A DNA stretch of 64,000 nucleotides from JBBILO01 sp037444855 (GTDB lineage Bacteria > Patescibacteriota > Microgenomatia > UBA1406 > GWC2-37-13). The position numbers were made by a program, and so were the translations under genes. Every line of letters starts with the position of its first letter. Position 1 is the first letter of the stretch. The notes under the pieces were generated by a model. It did no database searches. It had not been told where the DNA came from and saw only the letters and a list, made by a program, of their open reading frames with translations. This document shows, piece by piece, positions 1 to 7,711 of this stretch. The stretch spans positions 7,650 through 71,649 of the forward strand of contig JBBILO010000004.1 of the NCBI GenBank assembly GCA_037444855.1, read 5' to 3'.

Positions 1-1001
1 GGCATTTTTACATAAACTATGGCGGTTAATCCTTCTTTGACATCTTCACCCGTAAAAGATTCCCCTTGTTTCCCGTTAAAATAATTTTTGGCATAGTTGT
101 TAATCACTTTTGTCAAAGCGGAACGAAAACCGGCTAAATGAGTTCCTCCTTCAACAGTATTAATGACATTTACAAATGAATAAACTGTTTCGTTAACACT
201 GTCGTTGTATTGAATAGTTACCTCAATCTCCTTATCATCAACGCTTTTTTTAATCAAAATTGGTGGATGAAGGATTTTTTTCCGTCGATTAAGATCGTGA
301 AGCAAAGAGACAATCCCGCCGTCAAAGTAAAAACCATACTTCTCTGAGGTTTTTTTATTGAAAATCGTAAAAAAAACATTATTTATAAGATAAGCTCGTT
401 CTTTAACTTGTTTTTTTAACTGTTGAAAATTGATCTCTATGGTTTCTTTGAAAATTTGTTTGTCTGGCAGAAAAGAAATGGCCGTTCCTGTTTCAAAATT
501 TAATCCTAAGATCGATTGATAGTGCTCTTTAACTGGCGATGTTGGCTGCCCCATTCGATATTCTTGACGATAAATTTTGCCATTCCTTTTTACTTCAACA
601 ATTAGGTGTTCAGAAAGAGCGTTGACCACAGAAGCGCCAACGCCATGAAGACCCCCGGAGACTTTGTAAGCGCCACTTTGAAATTTACCACCGGCGTGGA
701 GTTTTGTCATCACAATCTCCAATGCTGATTTTTTATATTGAGGAATTTCGTCAATTGGTATTCCTCGACCATCATCGATAACTGTCAAATAATTTTTTTG
801 TTCGATTCTTATAATGATATTTTTACAGAAGCCAGCTAAAGCTTCGTCAATCGAGTTGTCAATAATCTCATTTAAACAATGATTAATGCCAAGCTGGGAG
901 GTTGTTCCAATATACATCGCCGGTCTTTTTCTCACCGGCTCTAATCCTTCTAAAACAACGATTGACTGAGCATTATATTCGTTATTCTTTATCTGGTTCA
1001 T
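1..1001 (-). CDS. gyrB: DNA gyrase subunit B, N-terminal part (runs off the window)
   Basis: ATPase subunit of type II topoisomerase, which introduces negative supercoils with GyrA. The visible 333 codons cover the GHKL ATPase domain and part of the transducer domain. Visible motifs are NEIIDNSIDEA (about residues 44-54, with the catalytic Glu), DDGRGIP (76-82) and GGLHGVGAS (116-124). The ATG at 999-1001 lies 9 bases after the rplL stop, so it is probably co-transcribed with rplJ-rplL. The gene continues beyond base 1. ParE is the alternative paralog and the visible part cannot fully exclude it. Confidence 0.93.
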   Translation of the reverse strand, partial: MNQIKNNEYNAQSIVVLEGLEPVRKRPAMYIGTTSQLGINHCLNEIIDNSIDEALAGFCKNIIIRIEQKNYLTVIDDGRGIPIDEIPQYKKSALEIVMTKLHAGGKFQSGAYKVSGGLHGVGASVVNALSEHLIVEVKRNGKIYRQEYRMGQPTSPVKEHYQSILGLNFETGTAISFLPDKQIFKETIEINFQQLKKQVKERAYLINNVFFTIFNKKTSEKYGFYFDGGIVSLLHDLNRRKKILHPPILIKKSVDDKEIEVTIQYNDSVNETVYSFVNVINTVEGGTHLAGFRSALTKVINNYAKNYFNGKQGESFTGEDVKEGLTAIVYVKM

Positions 1002-1010
1002 AATTTAAAT

Positions 1011-1415
1011 TTATTTTAATTCAACTGCTGCTCCTGCATCAGTTAATTTTTTCTTGATCTCCTCTGCTTTCTCTTTGGAAACATTCGTTAAAATTTCCTT
1101 AGGCGCTGACTCGACTAATTTTTTAGCATCCATTAATCCTAAATTCGGTAGAATTTCTCTGACAGCTTTAATTACCGATAATTTATTGGCACCGCTGTTG
1201 ATTAAAACAACAGTAAAAGCGCTTTTTTCTTCCTTTTTTTCTTCTGAAGTATTAGCTTGACTAGCTGCTTGTGGTGCGGCCATAGTCATCGGCACGACTC
1301 CAAATTTGTCTTCTAAATATTTTGCCAAATCAGCCAATTCTAAAATACTTAATTTTTCAATTTCATGAGCAATTTTTTGTAGCTTTTCTGATAATTTATT
1401 TTCTTCAGCCACCAA
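1011..1415 (-). CDS. rplL: Ribosomal protein L7/L12 (bL12)
   Basis: Stalk protein of the 50S subunit that recruits translation factors. The N-terminal dimerisation helix is followed by an Ala/Ser/Glu-rich hinge (about 45-62) and the C-terminal globular domain, with the usual 'KLSVIKAVREI' and 'LGLMDAKKLVE' stretches. At 134 aa it is slightly longer than usual. There is no ATG start: either TTG (1413-1415) or GTG (1410-1412) is used, preceded by a perfect AAGGAGGT at 1421-1428 (minus strand), 5 or 8 bases away. It follows rplJ after 20 bases, the standard L10-L12 operon, which gyrB here extends. Confidence 0.96.
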   Translation of the reverse strand: MVAEENKLSEKLQKIAHEIEKLSILELADLAKYLEDKFGVVPMTMAAPQAASQANTSEEKKEEKSAFTVVLINSGANKLSVIKAVREILPNLGLMDAKKLVESAPKEILTNVSKEKAEEIKKKLTDAGAAVELK

Positions 1416-1420
1416 TACCC

Positions 1421-1428
1421 ACCTCCTT
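1421..1428 (-). promoter_or_regulatory. Strong ribosome binding site of rplL
   Basis: AAGGAGGT on the minus strand, complementary to the 16S tail at the other end of the window (CCTCC at 63938-63942). It matters because most genes here have no such site, and because it supports a non-ATG start for rplL. Confidence 0.85.
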
Positions 1429-1435
1429 TAAATTG

Positions 1436-1975
1436 TTAACTGTTAACTTTATTTGACTGGCCTCTTATAATGGATAGAAATTTCTTATGAGTAAAAGTTA
1501 AAGTATTGATTAACCGAAGCACCGGTGATTTGAATTGAGAAATTAATCGGGCATACAAAACTGTTTTTGACGGTAATTGAGCGATTTTTTGACAGTTTAC
1601 TTGATCATAAATTACTTCATCAAAAATTCCAAAAGAAAAGGTTATTGGAGCGCTTTCTTTGATTAATTGATTAATTTTTTGCAATCCTTCAGCCCAATTT
1701 TTTTGGAAGAAAATTACCGCATTTTGATTTTTTATCGGAAAAAATTTTTTTTGTACTTGGTTGACTATTTCTTTCGACGGGTAAAACTTATTGAAAGCTT
1801 TTTCATAAAGGGAATTTTTGATAACGAGGATTTTTGCGAATTCCGATAAGGTTTTTCTGATAGTTTCTAATTGTTGATGAGTCGTTCTTTTTAGGTTAAT
1901 GACTAAAAAATTACGATAAGAGTTTAGATAATTGGCAATTTTTTCTACTTTTTTTTGTTTTTTTATGCTGGTCAT
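1436..1975 (-). CDS. rplJ: Ribosomal protein L10 (uL10)
   Basis: Base of the L7/L12 stalk; it binds 23S rRNA near the GTPase centre and anchors the L12 dimers through its C-terminal helix. The 179 aa length is usual for the family. The N-terminal 'KKQKKVEKIANYLNSYRNFLVI' type start and the 'SEFAKILVIKNSLYEKAF' segment are typical. The ATG (1973-1975) follows an AAGGGG-type site by 8 bases. It heads the rplJ-rplL(-gyrB) operon and is preceded by a structured leader (1976-2066) that looks like the L10 autoregulatory leader. Confidence 0.93.
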   Translation of the reverse strand: MTSIKKQKKVEKIANYLNSYRNFLVINLKRTTHQQLETIRKTLSEFAKILVIKNSLYEKAFNKFYPSKEIVNQVQKKFFPIKNQNAVIFFQKNWAEGLQKINQLIKESAPITFSFGIFDEVIYDQVNCQKIAQLPSKTVLYARLISQFKSPVLRLINTLTFTHKKFLSIIRGQSNKVNS

Positions 1976-2066
1976 AAAGTCATCCCCTTTTCTCTTCCAT
2001 ATTGGAAAGAGAAATTCCCTTGGGAAATTTAATCCCGATTATTTTGGGAACCCAAGATCTTAGGAA
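1976..2066 (-). ncRNA. Candidate L10 leader (autoregulatory 5' UTR of rplJ-rplL)
   Basis: In the minus-strand RNA, CTTGGG pairs with CCCAAG. Inside this, TCCC pairs with GGGA, and the 3' side reads GATTAAATTTCCCAAGG, which resembles the conserved GATTAAAT...CCGAGG side of known bacterial L10 leaders. A second hairpin (TTCTCTTTCC / GGAAGAGAA) ends just before the AAGGGG ribosome binding site. In known L10 leaders the L10-L12 complex binds such an RNA to repress its own operon. The leader matched by eye only; a covariance-model search would decide. Confidence 0.6.
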
Positions 2067-2072
2067 AATTAT

Positions 2073-2101
2073 ATTATAACAAATAATTAAATTTCTAACA
2101 A
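2073..2101 (-). promoter_or_regulatory. Sigma70-type promoter of rplJ-rplL
   Basis: On the minus strand, TTGTTA (2096-2101) and TATAAT (2073-2078) are separated by exactly 17 bases. The expected start is near 2066, giving a leader of about 90 bases. The -35 box lies inside the 3' end of rpmE. Confidence 0.75.
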
Positions 2102-2380
2102 GAGTTCTTTTAGTGACTTTGTTTTAAATTCTTTATTTTTTGCTGTTTTTTTTGGTTTCAGATTTTTTTGATATTCTTCAGCTAATTTTCTTTTTTTTTC
2201 AAATTCGTTGATTTTTCCTTTAGTATCAATAAAATGCTGTTTCCCGGTGTAGTATGGATGGCATTGATGACACACTTCGATCAAAATGTTTTGCTTTGTA
2301 CTGCCAACAGTAAATCTATTACCACAAGTGCAACTAACAACAGCCTCATTAAAATATTGGGGATGTATACTCTTTTTCAT
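2087..2380 (-). CDS. rpmE: Ribosomal protein L31 (bL31), zinc-binding type
   Basis: 50S protein that bridges to the 30S head. The start MKKSIHPQY, the two Cys pairs (CTCG near residue 18; CHQCHPYYTGKQ near 37-48) and 'DTKGKINEFEKKR' are diagnostic of the zinc-containing C+ form. The protein is 97 aa; the last 25-30 residues are a Lys-rich tail beyond the usual 65-75 aa core. It lies 15 bases downstream of the prfA stop; rpmE next to prfA is a common bacterial arrangement. Confidence 0.94.
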   Translation of the reverse strand: MKKSIHPQYFNEAVVSCTCGNRFTVGSTKQNILIEVCHQCHPYYTGKQHFIDTKGKINEFEKKRKLAEEYQKNLKPKKTAKNKEFKTKSLKELLLEI

Positions 2381-2395
2381 AGAAATAGTATTTTA

Positions 2396-3103
2396 TCATA
2401 AATTTTTATTACTTATCAAGCTAAATATTTTATCCCATTTACCATTATTAATAATTTCTTCGAGATTATAAAAACTTTTGTTAATTCGATGGTCAGTCAA
2501 ACGATTTTGTGGAAAATTGTATGTCCGAATTTTCTCCGCCCGTTCACCGTTACCGACGTTTTTCACTAAAGATTGGAGGACGCCTTTTCTCTTTTCTTCT
2601 TCCAATTGATAAAGTTTTGCCGCTAAAAGGGAAAGGGCGATTTTTCTGTTCGCCTCCTGGTAACGTTCTCTTGAGGAGGAAGCGGTAACCCCGGTTGGCT
2701 TATGGATTACCCGGACACCGCTTTCTAGTTTATTAACATTTTGACCTCCATGTCCGCCTGAACGGAAAAAATTCCATTCAAGATCTGAAGGATTAATTTT
2801 GATTTGCGAAGATTCAATTTTTGGTAAAACGACAATAATAGCCGTTGAGGTATGAATTCTTCCTTTTCTTTCAGTTTGAGGAATTCGCTGGACTCGATGA
2901 ACTCCCGATTCGTTTTTAAAGAGGTAATAAGCGTTATCACCACTCATTTTAACAATATTGTCATCGAGATAAACAAATTTGAAGTTTCTTTTTTGAGCGA
3001 AACGGATATATGATAAAAGTAATTCTTTCATCCAAATTTTTGCTTCATCGCCACCAACTCCAGGAATAGCTTCAATAATGGCTATATGAGGATTAATAGT
3101 CAT
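2396..3103 (-). CDS. prfA: Peptide chain release factor 1, lacking domain 1
   Basis: Class I release factor that hydrolyses peptidyl-tRNA at UAA/UAG. The protein is 235 aa against about 360 for the family. It begins at the PCRF domain ('AIIEAIPGVGGDEA'), carries the codon-recognition tripeptide PQT (75-77, the RF1 PxT class, not the RF2 SPF), then GGHGGQNVNK with the catalytic GGQ at 119-121, and ends with the RF1-type 'RTYNFPQNRLTDHRI' block. The N-terminal helical domain 1 (about 95 residues) is absent, and the preceding DNA is the 3' end of hisS (11-base overlap), so it cannot be recovered upstream. No ribosome binding site is visible; translational coupling to hisS is likely. Confidence 0.88.
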   Translation of the reverse strand: MTINPHIAIIEAIPGVGGDEAKIWMKELLLSYIRFAQKRNFKFVYLDDNIVKMSGDNAYYLFKNESGVHRVQRIPQTERKGRIHTSTAIIVVLPKIESSQIKINPSDLEWNFFRSGGHGGQNVNKLESGVRVIHKPTGVTASSSRERYQEANRKIALSLLAAKLYQLEEEKRKGVLQSLVKNVGNGERAEKIRTYNFPQNRLTDHRINKSFYNLEEIINNGKWDKIFSLISNKNL

Positions 3104-4322
3104 AAGTGAATAGTAAATTTTTAATTGTTTGAGCGAGATTTGATAAAGGGATAATTGTCTGTTCTTTTTTTTTCATTTTTTTTAGGATCACTGATTGTTT
3201 TTTTAATTCTTCTGGCGTAACAATCACGACCAATTTAATGCCTTTTTTATCAGCATATTTAAGTTGTTTTTCTAATTTTCTTTCTTCGTTGAGATTAATC
3301 TCGGTATTAATTTCTGATTTTCTTAGTTCATCGGCAATTTTTAAGGCATCCTTCATGTTCTCCTTAAAATAGGCAACATAAACTGATGAAAGCGTATTTT
3401 CTTCAGGAAGAAGATGATCATCTTTAATGATATCAATAATTCGGTCAAATCCAAAAGCAAAACCAACTGCTGGAATATTGATACTGGTAAACTGACCAAT
3501 TAGATTATCATAACGTCCGCCGCCACCCAGAGATCCTCCTTGATAATTTTCATCAACTAACTCAAAAATAATCCCTGTATAGTAATCTAAACCGCGAGCA
3601 AGGGTTGGCGAAAAGGCAAAATCAACTCCTTCTTTTAGATCAAGATTGGTCAAGAGATTAAATAACTCTTTTATTTTCTTTGTTGGTTTGATTTTTTTTA
3701 TTTGAATTAGGATTTTTTTTGCATCTTTTAATCCTTTTTCTTTTAATTCCTCGACTACTTTCTTTTCTCCGATTTTTTCTAATTTATCAATTGAGGTAAT
3801 GACTTTTGGTGAAAAATCTTTAAACACTTCTCGATCATTGATTAACATTCTTGCTTTAGAAAAACCGAGTTTTTTAATTGTTTTTAAAACCAAGTGAATA
3901 ATTTCAACTTCTGCTAAAAGACTATTTTCCCCAACAATATCAATATCGCATTGAACAAACTCTCGATAGCGACCTTTCTGAGTATTCTCAGCTCGCCAAA
4001 CCGGCTGAATTTGATATCTTTTGAATGGTTTAATAATATTTCTGTATTGAGCGATAATACGGGCTAAAGGTACGGTTTGATCATATCTTAAACCAATATT
4101 TCTTCCGCCTCGATCCTGAAAAAGATAGATTAACCTATCAACCTCTTCTCCATATTTGTTTAACAAAATATCAGCATACTCTAACGTTGGTGTTTCTAAA
4201 GGATCAAATCCATAGATCTCAAAACTCTTTTTAAAAGAATTAATCACCTTTTGTCTTAAAATTGCTTCGTTAGGTAAAAAATCACGGAAACCTTTGAGAG
4301 TTCTTGGTTGGATTTTTAACAT
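3093..4322 (-). CDS. hisS: Histidyl-tRNA synthetase
   Basis: Class II synthetase charging tRNA-His. It has 409 aa from the ATG at 4320-4322 ('MLKIQPRTLKGFRDFLP'). Visible are motif 2 ('RYREFVQCDIDIVG'), the histidine-binding 'GLDYYTGIIFE' and 'GGGGRYDNLIG', motif 3 ('AVGFAFGFDRI') and a C-terminal anticodon-binding domain. The frame stays open further upstream, but that extension runs through the promoter and an 11-base repeat and is not coding. A TATAAT box ends 6 bases before this ATG, which supports the start chosen and suggests a leaderless mRNA. Its cognate tRNA-His gene is at 37113. Confidence 0.95.
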   Translation of the reverse strand: MLKIQPRTLKGFRDFLPNEAILRQKVINSFKKSFEIYGFDPLETPTLEYADILLNKYGEEVDRLIYLFQDRGGRNIGLRYDQTVPLARIIAQYRNIIKPFKRYQIQPVWRAENTQKGRYREFVQCDIDIVGENSLLAEVEIIHLVLKTIKKLGFSKARMLINDREVFKDFSPKVITSIDKLEKIGEKKVVEELKEKGLKDAKKILIQIKKIKPTKKIKELFNLLTNLDLKEGVDFAFSPTLARGLDYYTGIIFELVDENYQGGSLGGGGRYDNLIGQFTSINIPAVGFAFGFDRIIDIIKDDHLLPEENTLSSVYVAYFKENMKDALKIADELRKSEINTEINLNEERKLEKQLKYADKKGIKLVVIVTPEELKKQSVILKKMKKKEQTIIPLSNLAQTIKNLLFTYDY

Positions 4323-4328
4323 GAGAAA

Positions 4329-4334
4329 ATTATA
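4329..4334 (-). promoter_or_regulatory. -10 box of hisS, 6 bases from the ATG
   Basis: Minus-strand TGCTATAAT (extended -10 type, TGn before the hexamer), then TTTCTC and ATG. The expected transcription start coincides with the A of the start codon. Confidence 0.75.
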
Positions 4335-4348
4335 GCAAAAGAGTGGAA

Positions 4349-4392
4349 AGAAATGTGGTAGAAACACGGCAGAAATACAGTAGAAATGTGTC
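4349..4392 (-). repeat. Four tandem 11-base repeats upstream of hisS
   Basis: Read on the plus strand the units are AGAAATGTGGT, AGAAACACGGC, AGAAATACAGT and AGAAATGTGTC. On the minus strand each ends in TTTCT. They lie 15 to 58 bases upstream of the hisS -10 box, with a period close to one helical turn. Confidence 0.7.
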
Positions 4393-4432
4393 ATTAAAGT
4401 CAAAGTGCAAAAGGTAAAATTAGTATAAAAAG

Positions 4433-4456
4433 GTGTAAAAGTGTAAAAGTGTAAAG
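4433..4456 (+). repeat. Three tandem copies of GTGTAAAA
   Basis: GTGTAAAA, GTGTAAAA, GTGTAAAG in direct succession in the gap between hisS and htrA. No coding potential. Confidence 0.8.
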
Positions 4457-4473
4457 GTTAATTAGTTAACAAG

Positions 4474-4501
4474 TTGCTGGTTAGCTAGTTTGCTGGTTAA
4501 T
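4474..4501 (+). repeat. 28-base intergenic element, copy 1
   Basis: Matches 39044-39071 at 25 of 28 positions by eye. Each copy contains TTGCTKGTTA followed by TTGCTGGTTAAT, so it is itself an imperfect direct repeat. Both copies sit just beyond the 3' end of a minus-strand gene (htrA here, cysS there). Confidence 0.6.
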
Positions 4502-4564
4502 AAAAAATTTAAAATTAAAAACTGTCCTTCGATTCGGAGGATTTAAAATTTATTTTTATATTAG

Positions 4565-5728
4565 TTATTGATTAGACGATCCAATAGTTAATTGTTTTGT
4601 CAGGGTTTTTCCATCTCTCCAAATTTTTATGCTAACCACTTGGCCGACTTTTTTATTCAAAATGATTTTAGCTAATCCATTTTCATCATCGCCCTTAATT
4701 TTTTGGTCATCAAATTCAATAATGATATCTTCTGGTTGTAAATCAGCTTTTTCAGCCGGTGAGTTATTAATCACCTCGACGATATATGCACCTTCAACAA
4801 CATCATTTAAAATCGCAGTTTGTTTATCAATCATTTTATAACGAACCCCGATAAATGGTCGTTCAAAGACCCCCCCTCTTTCATTAAATGATTTAATTAA
4901 GTCCTTAACGACATTAATCGGAATGGCAAAACCAATGTTTTGGCCTTGTTGGGCAATAGCGGTATTAACACCAATGACTTCGCCTCTTAAATTAATTAAT
5001 GGCCCTCCAGAATTGCCAGGATTAATTGCCGCATCGGTTTGAATGACATTATCCAATTTTTCAACATAGCCTTCAAATGGTGAACCGGCGGTTATTCCCC
5101 GACCAAGTCCTGAAATAATTCCCATCGTTACCGTATTGGTAAATTCTCCTAAGGGAGTGCCAATAGCAATTACCAATTGGCCAAGTTTTAAGTTGTTAGA
5201 ATTACCCATTTTTATTGCAGTTAATTTTTGATTGGGATTAATTTTTATAATCGCCAGATCATTAAGCGGATCGCGGTAGATTTTAACGACATCATATTTT
5301 TTCTTGTTATTGGTCAATATTTGATACTCCGCTTCGGTATCTGAGACAACATGTTTATTGGTGATAATTAGACCATCTTCTGAAATAATAAAACCGCTGC
5401 CAATATTTTGTTCAACTTCCTTTTGTTGTCCAGGAATCCTTTTAAACGGAGAAAAAAGATCAAATGGGTCAATTGCGTAATAGTCATTCGAAGAAATAAC
5501 TTTTTTTATTCCGACAGTCACAACAGAAGGTAAAGAGTCTTCTATCGCTTTAATAATGGCTGACTCTTCATAAACTACAGTTTGTTTCTCATTAGCTTTC
5601 TCTATTTGCAAATTAGTATTTTTCTTAAAAATGTTATTTAGTGGCAGGATAAATGGTAAATTGTTATTTTTATATAGATAAGCTCCAATAATCAGGAAAA
5701 CTGAAAATAAAATTAATATTTTTTTCAT
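4565..5728 (-). CDS. HtrA/DegP-like serine protease with PDZ domain
   Basis: Membrane-anchored trypsin-like protease for quality control outside the membrane. It has an N-terminal membrane segment (about 3-20), a protease domain with His126 (ITNKHVVSD), Asp157 (NDLAIIKI) and Ser240 (NPGNSGGPL), and a single PDZ domain (about 295-380, 'SPAEKADLQPEDIII'). The 387 aa length fits one-PDZ HtrA proteins. It follows ctpA by 5 bases on the same strand, forming a block of two PDZ proteases. Which HtrA paralog type it represents cannot be decided. Confidence 0.93.
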   Translation of the reverse strand: MKKILILFSVFLIIGAYLYKNNNLPFILPLNNIFKKNTNLQIEKANEKQTVVYEESAIIKAIEDSLPSVVTVGIKKVISSNDYYAIDPFDLFSPFKRIPGQQKEVEQNIGSGFIISEDGLIITNKHVVSDTEAEYQILTNNKKKYDVVKIYRDPLNDLAIIKINPNQKLTAIKMGNSNNLKLGQLVIAIGTPLGEFTNTVTMGIISGLGRGITAGSPFEGYVEKLDNVIQTDAAINPGNSGGPLINLRGEVIGVNTAIAQQGQNIGFAIPINVVKDLIKSFNERGGVFERPFIGVRYKMIDKQTAILNDVVEGAYIVEVINNSPAEKADLQPEDIIIEFDDQKIKGDDENGLAKIILNKKVGQVVSIKIWRDGKTLTKQLTIGSSNQ

Positions 5729-5733
5729 ATGAT

Positions 5734-6978
5734 TTATTTTAATAAAATTTCTAGCGCTTTATCAAGTTGTCTATCATCTTGACGGGTAAGCGTGTTACCT
5801 TCCTTTATCTGATTGTCAATTTTAATTGTTGGTTCAATCCCCTTTTCGTTAATCCAATCGCCGTTTGGCAGGATCCATTTGGCGACGGTGACATGAAGAC
5901 CAGCTCCTTGGGCAAGATCAATGGCTTCTTGAACTGAGCCTTTACCAAAAGATTTTTGACCAACTAAAACCCCCTTTTTATTATCTCTTAAGGCGCCGGC
6001 AAAAATTTCTGACGCTGAGGCTGAACCTTGATTAATCAAGACAACTAATGGAAAATTTTGCAATCGGCCATTTTTTTGAGAATAATAAGTTTTATTTTTA
6101 TAAGTCGTTGACTCTTGCTTGACAATCGTTTGACCAAAGGATAAAAATTCTGAGGCTAAGTAGATTGCTCCTTCCAGATAACCGCCTGGATTATCTCGGA
6201 CATCAACAATAATCCCTTTTATTGTCTCTTTTTTATTTCTTGCGAGAATCTGATCAACCGCTTTATCCCATTCGTCATAAGTTTTATCTCCAAATTGATT
6301 AACTTTAATGTAGGCAATATTATTTTTTTCGAATGAAAGTTCAATTGAAGGAACGTTAATTTCATCCCTAATAATTTCAACATCTTTTCGTCGATTATTT
6401 CTTTCAATCGTTAGTTTTACCTTTGTGCCTTTTGGACCACGAATTTTATTCACGGCTTCGGTTAGAGTTATATCAGCAGTTGATTCATCGTTGACTTTGT
6501 TGATAAAATCACCTGCTTTAAGACCAGCTTTCTCTGCTGGTGAATTTTTGAGAGGAGCGATGACAACGATACGATTGTTTTTCAGACCTAATTGAGCTCC
6601 AATACCTTCAAATTTTCCAGAAAGATCGTTTTTTGATTTTTTATTTTCATCTGGGGTAAGAAAAAAAGTATAAGGGTCATTAAGAGAAGCAACCATCCCT
6701 TTTATTGCGCCGAAGATCATTTTTTGATTATCGATTCTCTTTTTATCAATATATTTTTTTTCCAGCTTATCCCAAACGTCCCAAAATAAAGAAATGTCGT
6801 GATTTTTTTTATCTGATGTCACCTCTTTATTAAAAAAAGTTTGAGAAGAATCGATTAAATTTAATCGCTTGCTGAATTTTAATTGTTCTTGATACTGACC
6901 AAGTCGATAACCACTACCAAATAAGAAGATTAGCAACGAAAGAAAAAAAAATATTTTGGTCAGATTTGTTTTAATCAT
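5734..6978 (-). CDS. C-terminal processing peptidase, S41 family
   Basis: CtpA/Tsp-type serine protease with a Ser-Lys dyad acting outside the membrane. It has an N-terminal membrane anchor (about 7-23), a PDZ domain (about 120-205, 'NSPAEKAGLKAGDFI') and the S41 core with 'GSASASEIFAG' (Ser321) and 'SFGKGSVQ' (Lys346), plus the 'VDVRDNPGG' strand. At 414 aa it is a usual length. Its start overlaps the preceding gene by 8 bases, so translation is probably coupled. The neighbours are htrA and a barrel-sandwich protein. Confidence 0.95.
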   Translation of the reverse strand: MIKTNLTKIFFFLSLLIFLFGSGYRLGQYQEQLKFSKRLNLIDSSQTFFNKEVTSDKKNHDISLFWDVWDKLEKKYIDKKRIDNQKMIFGAIKGMVASLNDPYTFFLTPDENKKSKNDLSGKFEGIGAQLGLKNNRIVVIAPLKNSPAEKAGLKAGDFINKVNDESTADITLTEAVNKIRGPKGTKVKLTIERNNRRKDVEIIRDEINVPSIELSFEKNNIAYIKVNQFGDKTYDEWDKAVDQILARNKKETIKGIIVDVRDNPGGYLEGAIYLASEFLSFGQTIVKQESTTYKNKTYYSQKNGRLQNFPLVVLINQGSASASEIFAGALRDNKKGVLVGQKSFGKGSVQEAIDLAQGAGLHVTVAKWILPNGDWINEKGIEPTIKIDNQIKEGNTLTRQDDRQLDKALEILLK

Positions 6979-7684
6979 AAAAAACTATTTTACTCTCATT
7001 TTTTAATATAATACAAGTAGTTTTTTTTTCCTTTTCAATTTCATCAAAATTATCAAGATTTTTTATAATAAAAATTGGTGTTTCTGATTCTTCGGCTTTT
7101 TCATTGAGACTAATAAATCCTTTAACTCCTAGAGCTTCAGCTTTTATTTGTTCAATAGGAGTAAGTTTTTTAGTAAAAACTATTTTATCGTTAACATCGG
7201 AAGCCGTAAAATTTTGATTTTTCATGTAAAAGATTTTACCACCAAAATAATCAAGAGCGGTCTTATTTTTAAGTGGATAGGCTTTGCCATTAATAATTTT
7301 TATTCTTAGCGTCTTTTCGTTGACGTTTTCAATTTCTCCTTTAAAAAAACTAAGGAATAAAGATTTTTTAATAACAGTTGATAAAGTGATTATTCCTGAC
7401 TCGTGATTAATTTCTTTTACAAAGCCATCAAAGGGAGCGAGAATTTTTTTATGACCGAATAAAGTTTTTTTTAAAGCGAGAATGTCATTTTTTTTTACCT
7501 GATCATTAATAAATTTTTTCAAGTAGTCAAAAATATTATTTGGTTTTATTTTTAGTTGACGAGCGGCGTCGATTTCAATGTTTTTTGTTTCTTCATATTC
7601 CCATAACGGTTGTCCGATTTTTACTTTATCTTTTTCTTTGACTAAAATTTTTACTCCTTTTATTAAAGGAACGTCAATAACCAT
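6971..7684 (-). CDS. Barrel-sandwich (biotinyl/lipoyl-like fold) protein of unknown function
   Basis: 237 aa, no signal peptide or membrane segment. Residues 1-30 ('VPLIKGVKILVKEKDKVKIGQPLWE') and about 78-100 ('ILAPFDGFVKEINHESGIITL') look like the two halves of a barrel-sandwich hybrid, as in RnfC or efflux adaptor proteins. No lipoyl- or biotin-accepting Lys motif is evident. The C-terminal part ('AEALGVKGFISLN', 'PIFIIKNLDNF') may be a separate small alpha/beta domain. It lies between an MreB-like gene and ctpA, suggesting an envelope-related scaffold. Its start carries a TATAAT box 7 bases upstream. Confidence 0.6.
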   Translation of the reverse strand: MVIDVPLIKGVKILVKEKDKVKIGQPLWEYEETKNIEIDAARQLKIKPNNIFDYLKKFINDQVKKNDILALKKTLFGHKKILAPFDGFVKEINHESGIITLSTVIKKSLFLSFFKGEIENVNEKTLRIKIINGKAYPLKNKTALDYFGGKIFYMKNQNFTASDVNDKIVFTKKLTPIEQIKAEALGVKGFISLNEKAEESETPIFIIKNLDNFDEIEKEKKTTCIILKNESKIVFYD

Positions 7685-7691
7685 AAAATAA

Positions 7692-7697
7692 ATTATA
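7692..7697 (-). promoter_or_regulatory. -10 box of the barrel-sandwich gene, 7 bases from the ATG
   Basis: Minus-strand TATAAT, then TTATTTT and ATG (7682-7684). Predicted leaderless start of the barrel-sandwich/ctpA/htrA operon. Confidence 0.7.
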
Positions 7698-7711
7698 CAA
7701 TTTCAAATTAA

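Noticed and set aside
2396..3103. prfH (peptide chain release factor H) instead of prfA
   Set aside because: The PxT tripeptide and the RF1-type C-terminal 'TYNFPQNRLTDHRI' block are present, and the gene lies next to rpmE as prfA does.
4323..4403. An N-terminal extension of HisS starting at 4403
   Set aside because: It runs through the -10 box and the 11-base repeats, and HisS proteins start at the 'LKGFRDFLP' region. The ATG at 4320-4322 fits both.
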